Assembly (NCBI GenBank): GCA_947561585.1
Contig: CANNZV010001586.1
Span: forward strand, 186,001 to 250,000
Length of the DNA: 64,000 nucleotides
Direction of reading: 5' to 3'
Origin: Caprella mutica
Taxonomy: Eukaryota; Arthropoda; Malacostraca; Amphipoda; Caprellidae
Shown here piece after piece: positions 32,707 to 44,082 of this stretch. Every line of letters begins with the position of its first letter. Within the stretch, counting starts at the first letter, position 1. Both the position numbers and the translations under genes were made by a program. The notes under the pieces are model-generated. The model saw nothing but the letters and a program-made list of their open reading frames with translations. It had not been told where the DNA came from and made no database searches.

Positions 32707-35700
32707 ATGACAGTCATTCGATGGGGCATTGCGGGATGTGGGAGGATATCGAACGACTTTGCTACGGCTCTGCAGGTTAGTTTCACGCAAATTTATGACT
32801 TTTTCATGGTAGCCTGTAAATTGTTCGAAAACAATTGCTCGAAAGACAATTGTTCGGAAATAATTGCTCGAATGAACAATTGCTCGAATGAAAAAATGCT
32901 CGAAATACAATTGCTCGGAAAAAATTGCACGAACGAACAATTGCTCAAATGACCAATTGCTCGGAAAAAATTGCTCGAATGAACAATAGCTCGAAAAACA
33001 ATTGCTCGAATGAACAATTGCTCGAAATACAACTGCTCGAATGAACAATTGCTCGAAATAAAACTGTTTGAATGAACAATTGCTCGAATGAACAATTGCT
33101 CGAATGAACAATTGCTCGAAATACATTTGCTCGAACGAAAAATTGTTCCAATGAACAATTGTTCGAATGAGTAATTTCTCGAATGAGTAATTTCTCGAAT
33201 GAGTAATTTCTCGAATGAGTAATTTCTCGAATGATTAATTGCTCGAAAGTGGTAGAAGAGGAAGAGTCAACAAGATAGTGAGATTATATAAAGTATGAAA
33301 AATATAAAATAAACAAGTGGCACGAATAACGAAGGTCGTGCTAAATTTAATTTAGTGAGATTTAACGTCTGATTTGCAAAGAAATATGTCGGGAAATCTA
33401 TACTCTACACAACCGTTAGGTAATACACTCCCTACGATTCTAGGAAAATTCGGTCTCAGAAGATTTCTTTATTATTCTATTAAAGATCAATAATATAGAA
33501 AAAGTTGAAATTGTGAATACTATAATGTGTAGTGTATTTATTGATGTTAAAAGTAGCATTAATAACTTTGACATGTTATGACATTTATTTAACCATGGCC
33601 TGTAAATTCCACCGCGGAAAGTTCCACTAGGAAGATTCCACTGCGGAAGATTCCACCGGCATTAAATGCAAGATGTGGAAAATTCCACCATTTAAAAAAA
33701 ATATACAAATAAACAGTATAAATGAAGAGTTTATTTCAAAATGTATTTCTAGGGTAATTGATAATAATAAATGAATAAATCTTCCTTTTAAATATAAAAC
33801 AATTAATAATCCATCATATGGGCATTAAATATTTAAATGGTTAAAAGTTACAGACTATGACGCTGGTATTGGAACACCAACCTGTGGCAACACTGATGAA
33901 TTTAGCTTGTTGAATCCATCAACAGAAACGCTAAAACTCAGATTTTAATATTTGATACAAAAATTAATTTTGTTATGTTACGTTATTGAAAAGGTTAATA
34001 TTAAACAACAATATGACTAGTATGTTTTTAATGTCTATTTCTTTAGAGTCAATTTAAATCAGAGACCTGCTGAACCGAATTTATATTAAGATGTTGCATA
34101 TCAAATGAAACTCTGTACGTGTTATGATTAATATATCCTAAGTGAGTTTTGAATTTTTTTTTTATCCGTATGTCTGTGGTTTCAGATTGAAGCTAGTTAA
34201 TGTACCGCAATTTACTTGTTTAACCCTATGTTCAAAATTTAGTTGAAACGCATCATATTTAAATTTTATTTTGTAATAGTTTCAAAAGAGATTATTGAAC
34301 AGTTACAGAAAGTTTCAGCTTTGTAATTTTTCTTTTTATGTTAAAATATATCGATACCAATTAAACATTGTATTTCAGTACGTGTCAAATTGATTTTTTA
34401 ATTCGACCTTTTATCGTCGCTGATATAAATTGTAATATATTTTGGTACATTTAAAAACTTGAGTGATAGATAATATACATATATAAAATAAAATTTATGT
34501 TACAAACAAAATATTATCCTTAATTTCAGTTTCAACATATATATGTTTAAAGGAGAATCAAACGGAATCTAAATTATTGGTCACTGGGGCAGTGGAACTT
34601 TATTATTGAATTTACACGATTAAAATTTTATTAAAAATGTAATTGATTCATATATAAAAGATTGTTTGATCTGTCTATTAATTCGTATGTTCGCCTTAGC
34701 TTATCTCGTAGTTCTTGACTTGACATAACATATTCTTATAATTTCTTAAATTTCTAACTAATGAAATGTTGTTCGGTTACCAAACAACAAAATATTTTTC
34801 TTTAAATCAGTTACTATTAAATGTTATACCTTCTGTAAATGAAATCCAATATTATGCGGTGGAATCTTCCGTGGTGGAATTTTCCGGCGGTGGAATATTC
34901 CGTGGTGGAACTTTCCTTGGTGGAATTTTCCTAAAACCTTATTTAACATGAGATTTGAGTGGAAAATTCGGCTTCGGAACTTTCAGTCTGAGGAATAAAT
35001 TAAAACTTATCAGTTGGGTGTATCGGGAGGCGTGCCGCCTCTGACCCCTCTGCCATGTCATTAAACAATCATGAAGTGTGCAGTACAAAACACTAGCGGA
35101 TACAATAAATTACATAACGGTCACTTATGTTGAGAGGCCATTTATCATTCTGAGATCCAATTTTCCAGACCGAAATTTCTGGCCACGACTCCACTCCCTA
35201 CACCGCAAAAGATTACCAAAAAATACTCAAATATGCAACATGATACCCATAACCCAAACATTAACATAATAGTTTTCGTAAATATATTGAAACTTTACTT
35301 TATATGTGAAAAATTACTCTGCCATAACTTTGAGTTATTTCACCTATTGAGGTGCCACATACATATAGGCTTGTTGAAAATTAATCTACAAAATTATTTG
35401 GTTTTCATGATAAAAACAACATGAATAGTACTTCTTCACCACATGATACCCATTTTCATGATACAAACGAGATGACAAAAACGGTCTCTAGGAAAAAATA
35501 ATAAAAAACAGGAAGAGTAAGATATAAAATAAGTTATACAATGAACAATAGTAAATAGCTATGAACAAATTGAAGCAGTTATATTATCAATTACTAAAAA
35601 GAAACAGAGATGATTAGGTGCACTCCACTTCATGATGAGCTGACTTTCATAAATTGGTAAACTGAGTGCAATTTAATAATTTGAGCAATTGTTCATTCGA

Positions 35701-38700
35701 GCAATTGTTTTTCGATCAATTTTTTTCGAGCAATTGTCTTTCGAGCAATTGTTTACGAGCAATTTAGCTAGAACCCTTTTTCATTATAGACCACATTATG
35801 AGTGAATGCAAAAATTCTGCAATTGATATTATTTCTAAAGTTTGTGTTCAAAGACCTCCCAACCATAAATATCTTCCAGCATCTTGGAAGAGACAAACAC
35901 ATTCTTTCAGCTGTTGCGGCGCGTTCGAAAGCCTCCGCTGAAGAATTCGGCATGAAATTCGACGTGGCCAAGCGTTATGGCTCCTACGAAGAAATGGCCA
36001 AAGATGAGGAAATAGGTAAAGTAGTTCTAAACAAAGATGAGGAGATAGGTAGAATAATATTGATATATAATAAAGAAATAGACAAATATAGCAATAACTA
36101 AAGATAAGTAAATGGCTAAAGTAATCTTTAGTCTGTTGGACATGGTTGTGTTACGTAATTGAAGGATTTCTTGATGACTTACAAAATATCTTTTATAAGA
36201 TCTTATTTTTCAAATAATGATTTCAACAGACGCTGTGTACATTGGCACAATAAATAACACACATCTGAGTTTAGGAAGCATGTTCCTTAATCATTGCAAA
36301 CCTGTGCTTTGTGAAAAACCACTTGCTGCAACTCTGGAGGAGACGAAGCAATTCATTGCTCTTGCAAAAGATAAAAATGTTTTTCTTATGGAGGTATGAA
36401 AACGAGTTGTCTCTTAATTTTTTCTCTCAACATGTTTTGTAGTTATATTTATAAGTCATCAATTGAATTTTATAGGCTATGAGACCTCGCTGCAGTCCAG
36501 TTTACCAGAAACTTGAATCAACTTTGGCCAATAAGGATGTTGGAGATGTCGTTCACGCATTTGCTTCCTTCGGAGTTCCGATGTCATATTCGGAGAGATA
36601 TTTGTACGTATCACAGTCATTAGAAATATTTAGCTAATAATGTATTAGCTAATAGCTAGTAATATATCTGCCAATAATGTGATTAATAATTCTTGTACTT
36701 AGGTCTGGGTTACCTGACAAGTCCAGGGGTTGCGTTCTGGATATTGGAATTTATGCCATTAATTTCATCTTGTTGGCAATGGGAGATGATATGCCAATCA
36801 GTGTGAAAAGTACTGCAAAGATCAACGAAATTGTAAGATACATTGAAATCATTGGTTATTTACAGCATTTCCGCATCAACTGACTTAAATCTAAATTATG
36901 ACTATTTTCAGGGAGTGGATACTGAAACAACTGTTTTGCTGGAATTTCCAAACAATCGATTTGGAACATTTATAACTTCTACGAACATCAAATTACCAAA
37001 CGAAGCTTATATATCTGGAAGCAAGGGAACGATAAAAGTATGATTGAACCATTATTTTGACTGGATTGTTTAAAGTAGATACTTGGTTGCTATCATTTTC
37101 TTTCAGGTTGACGATCCATTTTGGGGTGCGACGTCATTTTCCGGACCAACAGGAACATTTGATATTCCACTCGACCAGACAGTAATGAAATACAACTGCC
37201 AAAATGCGCAAGACCTGAAATATGAAGCTGAAGAAGTTAGGAAATGTCTGGAACAAAGTGAGGAGTTTATATAAACTCAAAAATTGTTTTAATACAACGG
37301 AGTACATGGTGAAGAACCTAAAATTTGCAACTATAGATAGTTTAGCGGGAAATGTCTAAGCCACACTAAACTTGTTTGGATCAGTTCAAATTAGAGTTGG
37401 TGAGAAATTTAAGTTATTTTCCAACATTAATGTGTAAAACATTAAAGGGGCACTGGGGCAGTAAACTTTATAATAAAATGCCCTTTTTCCATTGTAAATG
37501 TTGTTAGTAATTAGTTGTATATATACACGAGAGTTCATTCTTCTTATATATAACTAACAACTGTATAATATATAAATATAATAATTTAGTTTTAAGTCCA
37601 AAGTTCACTGCATCTGCAGGGATGGCGCTGCGAATTGTTATTGTTTATATTCCTTATCCGCTGATAAAATGAGATGCAATCTATTCGTTCATTCAGTGTC
37701 TATTTTTGGTAATAGTCTACTATTAGCAGTGCTCATTTTAGCCACTTTCAATGCAACAACTTATGCAGAACGAATGAAAAACTAAGACCTACGGATTGTA
37801 TGGTGTTTCTTGCGTATGTACGTATTTGTGCGTATGTACGTATTAGCTGAGTTTTAGTTCCCGATTACATTAGTAGATGGCACTGAATTTGTGAAATAAT
37901 TAAATTAGTATTTTTAATAGGAGTTTAAAAAATGAAATAACAATATCTTATTCCATCATTTATGTCCCTTTATTGATTTATCAACATTAGAGAAAAAGTT
38001 TGTCCAAAGGTCTACTACCCCTTTAATGTGTATTTACGAGAATAAAAAGATTGCATGAATTATGATAATTTGCATGAAGTAGGATGTTGTGAGGGGGATA
38101 GTAGGAGCCTGTAAAGATATAACAAATTAGCAGTAAATTAAACATAATTTAAGCAAAACATTATTTCAATATTATCATTCAACTTAATGAATGCAAAGAA
38201 TGTGGAAATCGAATCTGAATGATACCTATGAAAATGCTTAAAAAAAACATTTGAACAGATATACAAAATAATAGTAAATTAAACTTTTGAGTGTGTACAT
38301 TTACTTGGTGTGGATTTTCGAACCTCTAGGAGCAGCCTCTTATATAGTGATCAAACAAACGGTGACTCATATACGACAAATACAAAATGTTCACCAGTTT
38401 GTTTAATATTTGAGAAATAATGAGCTGCAAAGGTTAATTTTCATACTGATAAGCCTTAATAGCTTCTATATAATTTAAAAATAACAAAAATTCATCATCA
38501 CTCAATTCCGTTCATCAGAAGTTGGTCTGACGCCTTACACGCTCGGCTACTGCTGAGGTCCCTAATGGTCCCTCCTACCGCTCCAAAAGTTCTGAATTGC
38601 ACAAAATTCTGCGAGCAGTGAGGAACGTACCATATCTGTGCACCGCTAAAGCTGGCGTTGTTATAGCTCTGGCTTAATGGTAGTGAGAGGCAGCAAACGT

Positions 38701-39829
38701 TGGTTTAGCGATATGAAGTTGTGCGACCTTCATACCAACGCTAAGCCAAATTTTATCACCGCAATGGATTGCTGCTTCAACGCCCGCAATCGCTCCAGAA
38801 ATCCTCTGTGCGCGGGTAAAACACTTACAATCACTCCCACTAAAGTTTGTTTAACGTTTAATAACCGCCAGGGAAAAGCTGGTGAATCAGCGGGGTGGTC
38901 CAACGTTCAAGTGTTCTGCGTTGCCCGCAGAGCTCGCAGAAAATCCACGAACTTTCGTGTAGCGGTGCCAATTTTTTGACTGGGCGATGAAAGAGCGGTG
39001 ATGAACTTTGCCGGAGCGGAAACTTCCCCTGCCTCATTCCTCACAATATTCTGTGCTGCTCAAAACTTTCGAAGCGGTATGAATGACCATGAACGATGCT
39101 CTAGCGTATACAGTCGAGCGTTGTCTGAATAGGGGCCAACTTCTGGTGAACGTTAAGGAGTGGTGATGATTTTTTGCTCACCTATCCAGAAACGCTTCAG
39201 CAAAGATCTTGCGGTGTGACCCGACCGTCAAATGATAAGTTTCAACTATACACTTTTATCCAGAATCTAACAGAACCTCTATCAAAGTGATCCATTCAGC
39301 TCCGTTGTCAAATGCGATATGTCGCTAAATCAACTTCAAACTACCGTCGAGCCAACGCCCGCAAGCCTAGAGCTCCGCTCTATCAACGGTCGCGTCATAG
39401 CTAAACCAACGCTTGCTACCGCTAAGCCAACGCTATAGCAACGACAGGTTCAGCAGTGCACCGCTATGGCAACACCCGTGTTTTCGACTTTCCCTATTTT
39501 GTGTGCGGTGACGAGCGTTGTCAAAATTCGGATGACTACTCTCCATACCGTTCAAGGTACGGTCCAAAAAAGTTCAGGCGGTGGTACCGGGGCTTTAGTA
39601 CCTATCTTATACGGGTTAACAAAAAAAATTGTTCTAGCTTCATACAACTTGGCATCATATATTTTATGTATCATTTATATTATCTTTGCAATATGTTATC
39701 AATAATGTTGACCAATTTATTTCCTCAGGACGCAAAGAAAGTGCACTGGTTCCCCACCATCTGTCTCTGAAATACTCCGAAATAATGCACGAGATTCGCA
39801 AACAAGTGGGAGTTCTTCCTTTGTTTTGA
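32707..39829 (+). CDS. Trans-1,2-dihydrobenzene-1,2-diol dehydrogenase-like, copy 2
   Basis: Eight exons identical in size to copy 1: 32707-32775, 35880-36015, 36230-36393, 36476-36603, 36703-36832, 36912-37037, 37107-37257, 39729-39829; 1005 nt, 334 aa plus TGA. The Rossmann loop, EKP (97-99) and LDIGIY motifs are conserved. It differs from copy 1 at a modest number of residues, clustered in exons 4 and 7 (for example YSERY preceded by VPMS instead of VPIP; the end of exon 7). The frame is open throughout and splice sites are intact, so it is probably functional. Intron 1 is 3.1 kb because of nested foldback elements; intron 7 is 2.5 kb with a TTAA MITE and a GC-rich TIR element. Tandem duplicate of the gene at 2137. 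Confidence 0.93.
33436..35191. mobile_element. Foldback element nested in 32808-35775
   Basis: The left starts GATTCTAGGAAAATTCGGTC. The right, reverse-complemented, has CCAGAAATTTCGGTCTGGAA then ATGGCCTCTCAACAT, like the left end of 2591-2788. Flanked by CACTCCCTAC (33426-33435 and 35192-35201). Contains the shared core on the minus strand (about 35050-35115). It is itself interrupted by 33594-34938. Confidence 0.8.
33594..34938 (+). mobile_element. Foldback element with GTGGAATTTTCC arms, copy 2, perfect 9-bp TSD
   Basis: The left arm has GTAAATTCCACCGCGGAAAG and four units to about 33660. The right arm (34857-34932) has five units of GGTGGAATTTTCCG. Flanks TTATTTAAC at 33585-33593 and 34939-34947. 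The interior is the reverse complement of the 21697-24403 copy, minus the nested TIR element. Noncoding. Confidence 0.9.
37446..38022. mobile_element. MITE with TTAA target duplication in DHDH2 intron 7
   Basis: Ends AGGGGCACTGGGGCAGT and ACTACCCCT inverted (weak beyond 7 bp), with TTAA on each side (37442-37445, 38023-38026). A TTAA duplication fits piggyBac or Kolobok groups. No transposase. CACTGGGGCAGT also occurs at 34581. Confidence 0.5.
38640..39490. mobile_element. GC-rich element with long imperfect inverted ends in DHDH2 intron 7
   Basis: The left has GTTGTTATAGCTCTGGCTTA, CAAACGTTGGTTTAGCGAT and TGTGCGACC. The right has the inverse of GTTGCTATAGCGTTGGCTTA, CAAGCGTTGGTTTAGCTAT and CGCGACC. 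The composition (near 50% GC) stands out from the AT-rich intron. No recognisable transposase; termini and target duplication not resolved. Confidence 0.55.
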
Positions 39830-40312
39830 AGTACATGATGAAATTTTGTTTCTTCAGGTGTGATACAAGCTGCACTCTACTATCTTTCTTAACAAATATA
39901 TCAGATTGCATAATTTACTTGAAAATAAAATATGAAATACACTCGATACATTTGATTTCACAATAAAATGGCTATGAATTAAATATGAAGGTTAAATATG
40001 CGCAAGTGAACTATGAAATTTAGAGATGTATCAGGTTGCTAATTGTAATAGTAATATACATATGTTTACTTACATCACTTTCTTCAGAACAATCGTAAAC
40101 ATTGCTCCAATTTATGGTTTTTATAAATTTTATGCTGTTTGATTTTGTTTACATAGTAAAACGATAATTGAATGTGAACCTTCAATACTGATGTTAAATT
40201 GATGCAATTCCATAATTTCCTGTGAAAGTGCTGCTGATCTTTTTTTTTTTATCCATAACTTCCTTCCGAGCCAATATTTTAATTACTATGACTTAAATAT
40301 GAATATACCTAT
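39830..40312 (+). other. 3' flank of DHDH-like gene 2; empty site of the pogo-like MITE
   Basis: Homologous to 4866-5039 plus 5656-5690. At about 39999-40001 the uninterrupted TA site corresponds to the MITE insertion after gene 1. No further gene. Confidence 0.6.
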
Positions 40313-40321
40313 GTATTTCTA

Positions 40322-41454
40322 AGTGCACCGACAGTTGAGCCCATGACAATTGGGCCCGCCGACAATTGGGCCCGCCGACAATTGGGCCCGCCGACAATTG
40401 AGCCCAGGACAATTGGGCCCAACGACAATTGGGCCCAAAGACAATTGGGACCCGGACAATTGGGCCCTATGACAATTGAGCCCCAAAACAATTAAGCCCA
40501 GTAAAAAATTGGTCAGAAAACAAAATATTGAAATGTTACCTTCTTTTTACTAGGGTATGACAATATTATCTTTGAAATATGCTTTATATTCTCTAAAAAT
40601 ATGTTTATATTATTTTAATTCGATTGATATATTGATAAGGTATATATTAGCAAACCCCTTAATTCACATTTGGTTGCTAATCTCATGTTTCAATGTATTG
40701 AAAATCTTTGAAGTATATAAATAAGTCGTATTATTTTGAATCATGTCATATGGATCCAATGTGTAGTGCTAATCGTCTGACAAAGACAAATAATTAGGAA
40801 ATAATTGGTAAATCTTCAAGGTTACACGTTACATTGAACAGTTGTTTGGATAAAATGTGATAATGAGAATACATTTTGTAGTAATAACTCAAAAACCTCT
40901 TCAATATTGAACACTGAACAGCATTCAAATAATTCACGTTAACTTTAATTCAATTTGTATGTTGCAATAATTCCGGCATGTCTCAAAAGCCTACATAATA
41001 TTTTCTATTGTTTCTTCATCTAAAATAGCTACATTCACTCATAGAGGTACTGTAACTAGGAAATTCGTTGCTTACATGACCTATCTCGGAACAGAAAATT
41101 ATTGTAGTTTAAAAGAATAATAGTATTTATTCATGAAAAGAATATGTTCTATTAAAAAATAATTATTTTTCATAACGAGAATATTTTTTTCATGTAAGAA
41201 ATATTCTTTATTTTAAATATGCTCAAGACTATATTTTTTATACAAAACACATATTGTCACAAACCCAGTTATTACAGTAGCAATGGTCTTTAATTAAGTT
41301 AATATAGTAAACTGTGAAAAAAATTAAAAATAATATAATTGTCTCGGGGCCCGATTGTCGTGGGCCCAATTGTCGGGGCCCAACTGTTGGGACCCAATTA
41401 TCCTGGGCCCAACTGTTGGGACCCAATTATCCTGGGCCCAACTGTCGGTCCACG
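40322..41454 (+). mobile_element. Foldback element with GACAATTGGGCCC arms, copy 1, perfect 9-bp TSD
   Basis: The left arm (40328-40500) has about ten units of GACAATTGGGCCCGCC. The right arm (41341-41448) has about eight inverted units (GGGCCCAACTGTTGGGACCC). The ends ACCGACAGTTG and CAACTGTCGGT are inverted. Flanks GTATTTCTA at 40313-40321 and 41455-41463. The AT-rich interior is noncoding and matches 51495-52464 in reverse orientation. Confidence 0.92.
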
Positions 41455-41463
41455 GTATTTCTA

Positions 41464-42189
41464 CACAAACCTCGAAAATAATAGTTTAACCAGGGTATTG
41501 TATGACGTTAGTTACTTATTCCTTTTTTTTTTGTCCCACAAATTCCAAAGATCTCAGAAAGTCTGTTTCATACCATCTTAAAATAATGTTCCTTTCTATA
41601 TCCATATGTTTGTAATTCAATTTATTGGACTAGCTATTTATTGTGATGATTGTACACTTGAAGTGAGCCTTTATATGGCTTGTCTAGAACGGTTGTCTTT
41701 TGTCAGAATAGGTTTGGCTGTCACGGGGTTCAGATCTTTCTTTTATACGGTACTCTATCCACACTTTTCGAATACTTTATTTATAAGCCATACTTTCTAA
41801 TCAGTGTATTTTTATATTTGTGCCAATAAAAATAATTACTGGTTAATTACACTTTCTTTTCCTGAATGTGTAATTGATAGATAGTTATTGAATTATGGAT
41901 ATAAAGAATAAAAAATTATTATGAAGGGATATATTTACATATAATTTATTAAAATCTGAGAGACTAGTGATAATTCTAAACCTCTAGAAGTGGACATAAC
42001 AAATATGGCGATCGGATCTTTCCCATTTGACGACCCCCACCAGATTTAATTTTTTTGTCCATATAGAATCTAAAATCAAAACCGTTTTTTGTAGAAACTA
42101 ATAGTTTTTGAGATATGAGGGTTTAAAGTTTTTATTTCCTATGTATTACTGAAGGATTGAAAACTTTGAAAAAACTCGTGAATGATAAT
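41464..42189. repeat. Spacer; dispersed repeat at 41998-42135, no gene
   Basis: AT-rich. The part from 41998 to 42135 resembles 32510-32640. A 64-aa open frame at 41606-41800 has no family features. Confidence 0.4.
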
Positions 42190-42520
42190 TTACCCCACTA
42201 TCAGACCTAATACTTTCACTTTCAGCGCGATTTATATCCGTTTACTTAAGTTTCCCGTGTGTACAAATGCTGCTTCTCTTTTCACTATATGGGAGTATCT
42301 GCGTTTATTAATGTCTTTTTTTTTACTGTTTTGTCCTATTGTAAGATTACTTTTTCTCCTTTATTACTGAATGTTACTGAGCTAACACCTAACCGTATTA
42401 ATGTGCCTTTTCTTAACAATATTGATCCCGATGATAATTATTTTAATCAAATATTTGCTGGGCTTACTGGTGGTAGCTCACTCTACTACTCTCTAATTAA
42501 TAACATAGTAAACAGAATAG

Positions 42521-42997
42521 TATAGTACCCCAGTTACATGTATTATTCAAATTTATTCTGGGTAGGCTGTGACGTCATGTATGTAAACAAGAGGTCACGT
42601 CATAGTAAACAGAATTGCTGTGGGTCACGTGGAATAGAGAATTAAGATGGCGGCCAACGCGACCGATCTGACTAATGATCTAATTATCTTGAATAAATCG
42701 TCTTCTTCAAGACTAAAAATTTGTTACTATCTTGTGTGTAAAAAGACCAGTAGCAGTTTCATCAACAGTCATTTTTTAATTTTCGTCCGGATGACTATAA
42801 AGATTGGATAATAGCATGCGGTAATGTGGAATTAAAAAAAAATATTACCGAAAACGTTATTTAACAGAAGTAGGGTGTGTTGCAGCCATCTATTGTGTTT
42901 GTACTGTAAGTACAAACGTACGCACCATTGTTGACATGTGACGTCACAGCCTACCGGGACACGCGTAATATCCCCCCTATAGCTCTGGGATACTATA
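42521..42997. mobile_element. MITE (TATAGTAYCCCAG ends) in the LINE
   Basis: Left TATAGTACCCCAG and right CTGGGATACTATA are inverted. GTAGGCTGTGACGTCA and TGACGTCACAGCCTAC pair further in. TA or TATA duplication (palindromic, so not decidable). It separates the LINE linker from its endonuclease. Confidence 0.75.
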
Positions 42998-43147
42998 TGT
43001 TCTCTGTACTGTGTTAATAATGTTGGTGATTTAATGTGTGATGATTGTTTCTTAGCTTTGAATGTTAATACTAGGAGTTTCTATAAAAATTTTGATTTAC
43101 TGTAAGCTGTATTATCTGATGCGAATGTTATTCCGGATATCTTAGTT

Positions 43148-43813
43148 TTGACGAAAACTTGGCTTAAAGAGCCCGTGGAAATTAGTGGCTATGTTTCTTT
43201 TCATACTTTTAGAAATAATCGTAGAAGTAGGGGAGTGTCTGTATTTGTGAAGAGCTCTTACTCTGCATGTAAAGTTGATGAATTCTCTTTAAGTAATGAC
43301 ACTTTTGAATCTTGTACTGTAAAGATTTCTCTTGCCTCATTGGATATTGACTTAGTTGCAATTTACAGACCACACTCTGACACTATATCTAACTTTTGTG
43401 ACTACCTCCTCACATTGTTCTCTGATACTTCTTTGAAACGTGACACTTGCCTACGTGGTGACTTTAATATTAATTTACTCGATCAGGACAATAACGATGT
43501 AATGCATTTTACAGCTATGTTGAGAACTTTTAACTTCATGCCACTAATAACTAAACCTACACGATTTCCACCAACTAATCTTAACCAGAATGTTTCTCTC
43601 TTAGATCATATTTGGTGTGATATACTGATGCGTAATAATTTCAGTGAATTAGTTGAATGTAAATTTAGACCCTTTTCTAATGACAACCTGTTGAATTTTC
43701 ATAATCTAGTTCCCTCTGTTGATTGGAGCACTTTAAATAATATTGCTGATGTTAACTTGGCCACACGGTTTTTCCTTGAAACCATTAATCCGTACACGGT
43801 TGCTCAACTTTAA
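43148..43813 (+). pseudogene. LINE endonuclease domain (APE type), 221 aa open
   Basis: Upstream frame remnants LNVNTRSFYKNFDL and DANVIPDILVLTKTWL give the N-terminal endonuclease block. The open frame has VAIYRPHSDTISNF, GDFNINLL (the catalytic Asn/Asp block), ITKPTRFP and SLLDHIW. The catalytic Glu position before TWL reads Lys (LTKTWL in place of the usual LTETWL), so this copy is probably inactive even here. Ends with NPYTVAQL and TAA. Nicks target DNA in active LINEs. Confidence 0.85.
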
Positions 43814-44082
43814 CTTTGCTGATGTGCCACATCAACAGACTGCTGTCCCAAAATAAGGCCACCCTCCATGTACGGGTTAATAACCCTTACTGTAGATGCT
43901 TCCCTATGAAGATCATTAGAATAAGTATTGAACGTTTGTGTAAACCATTCCTTACATCTGATGTCCTAAGTCTATAGTTAAATATACATCGAACTATTTA
44001 AAAAAAACTATAACATGGGCTGACTACTGGTTTGGAATATCGTTAGGGTGAGAAATTATGTGAATAATGGGATAAAAAGATA

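Larger units (their letters stand above)
32808..35775. mobile_element. Foldback element with GAACAATTGCTC arms in DHDH2 intron 1, perfect 9-bp TSD
   Basis: The left arm (32815-33250) has about 25 units of TTGCTCGAATGAACAA, with one end block AGTAATTTCTCGAATG. The right arm (35685-35765) has about five inverted units (GAGCAATTGTTTTTCGA). The flanks are CTTTTTCAT at 32799-32807 and 35776-35784. Intron 1 of copy 1 (around 2236-2257, ATTTATGACTTCTTCTTTATAGAC) is the matching empty site. The right terminus reads GGGTTCTAGCTAAATTGCTC on the minus strand. No coding sequence. Two further foldback elements are nested inside. Confidence 0.9.

Noticed and set aside
32668..33158. Minus-strand ORFs of 68-152 aa rich in FEQLFIRAIVH repeats
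   Set aside because: Translation of the CAATTGCTCGAATGAA array in DHDH2 intron 1, open in several frames at once.
38677..38979. 100-aa ORF in DHDH2 intron 7
   Set aside because: Lies within the GC-rich inverted-repeat element; no homology I recognise, and high GC alone explains the open frame.
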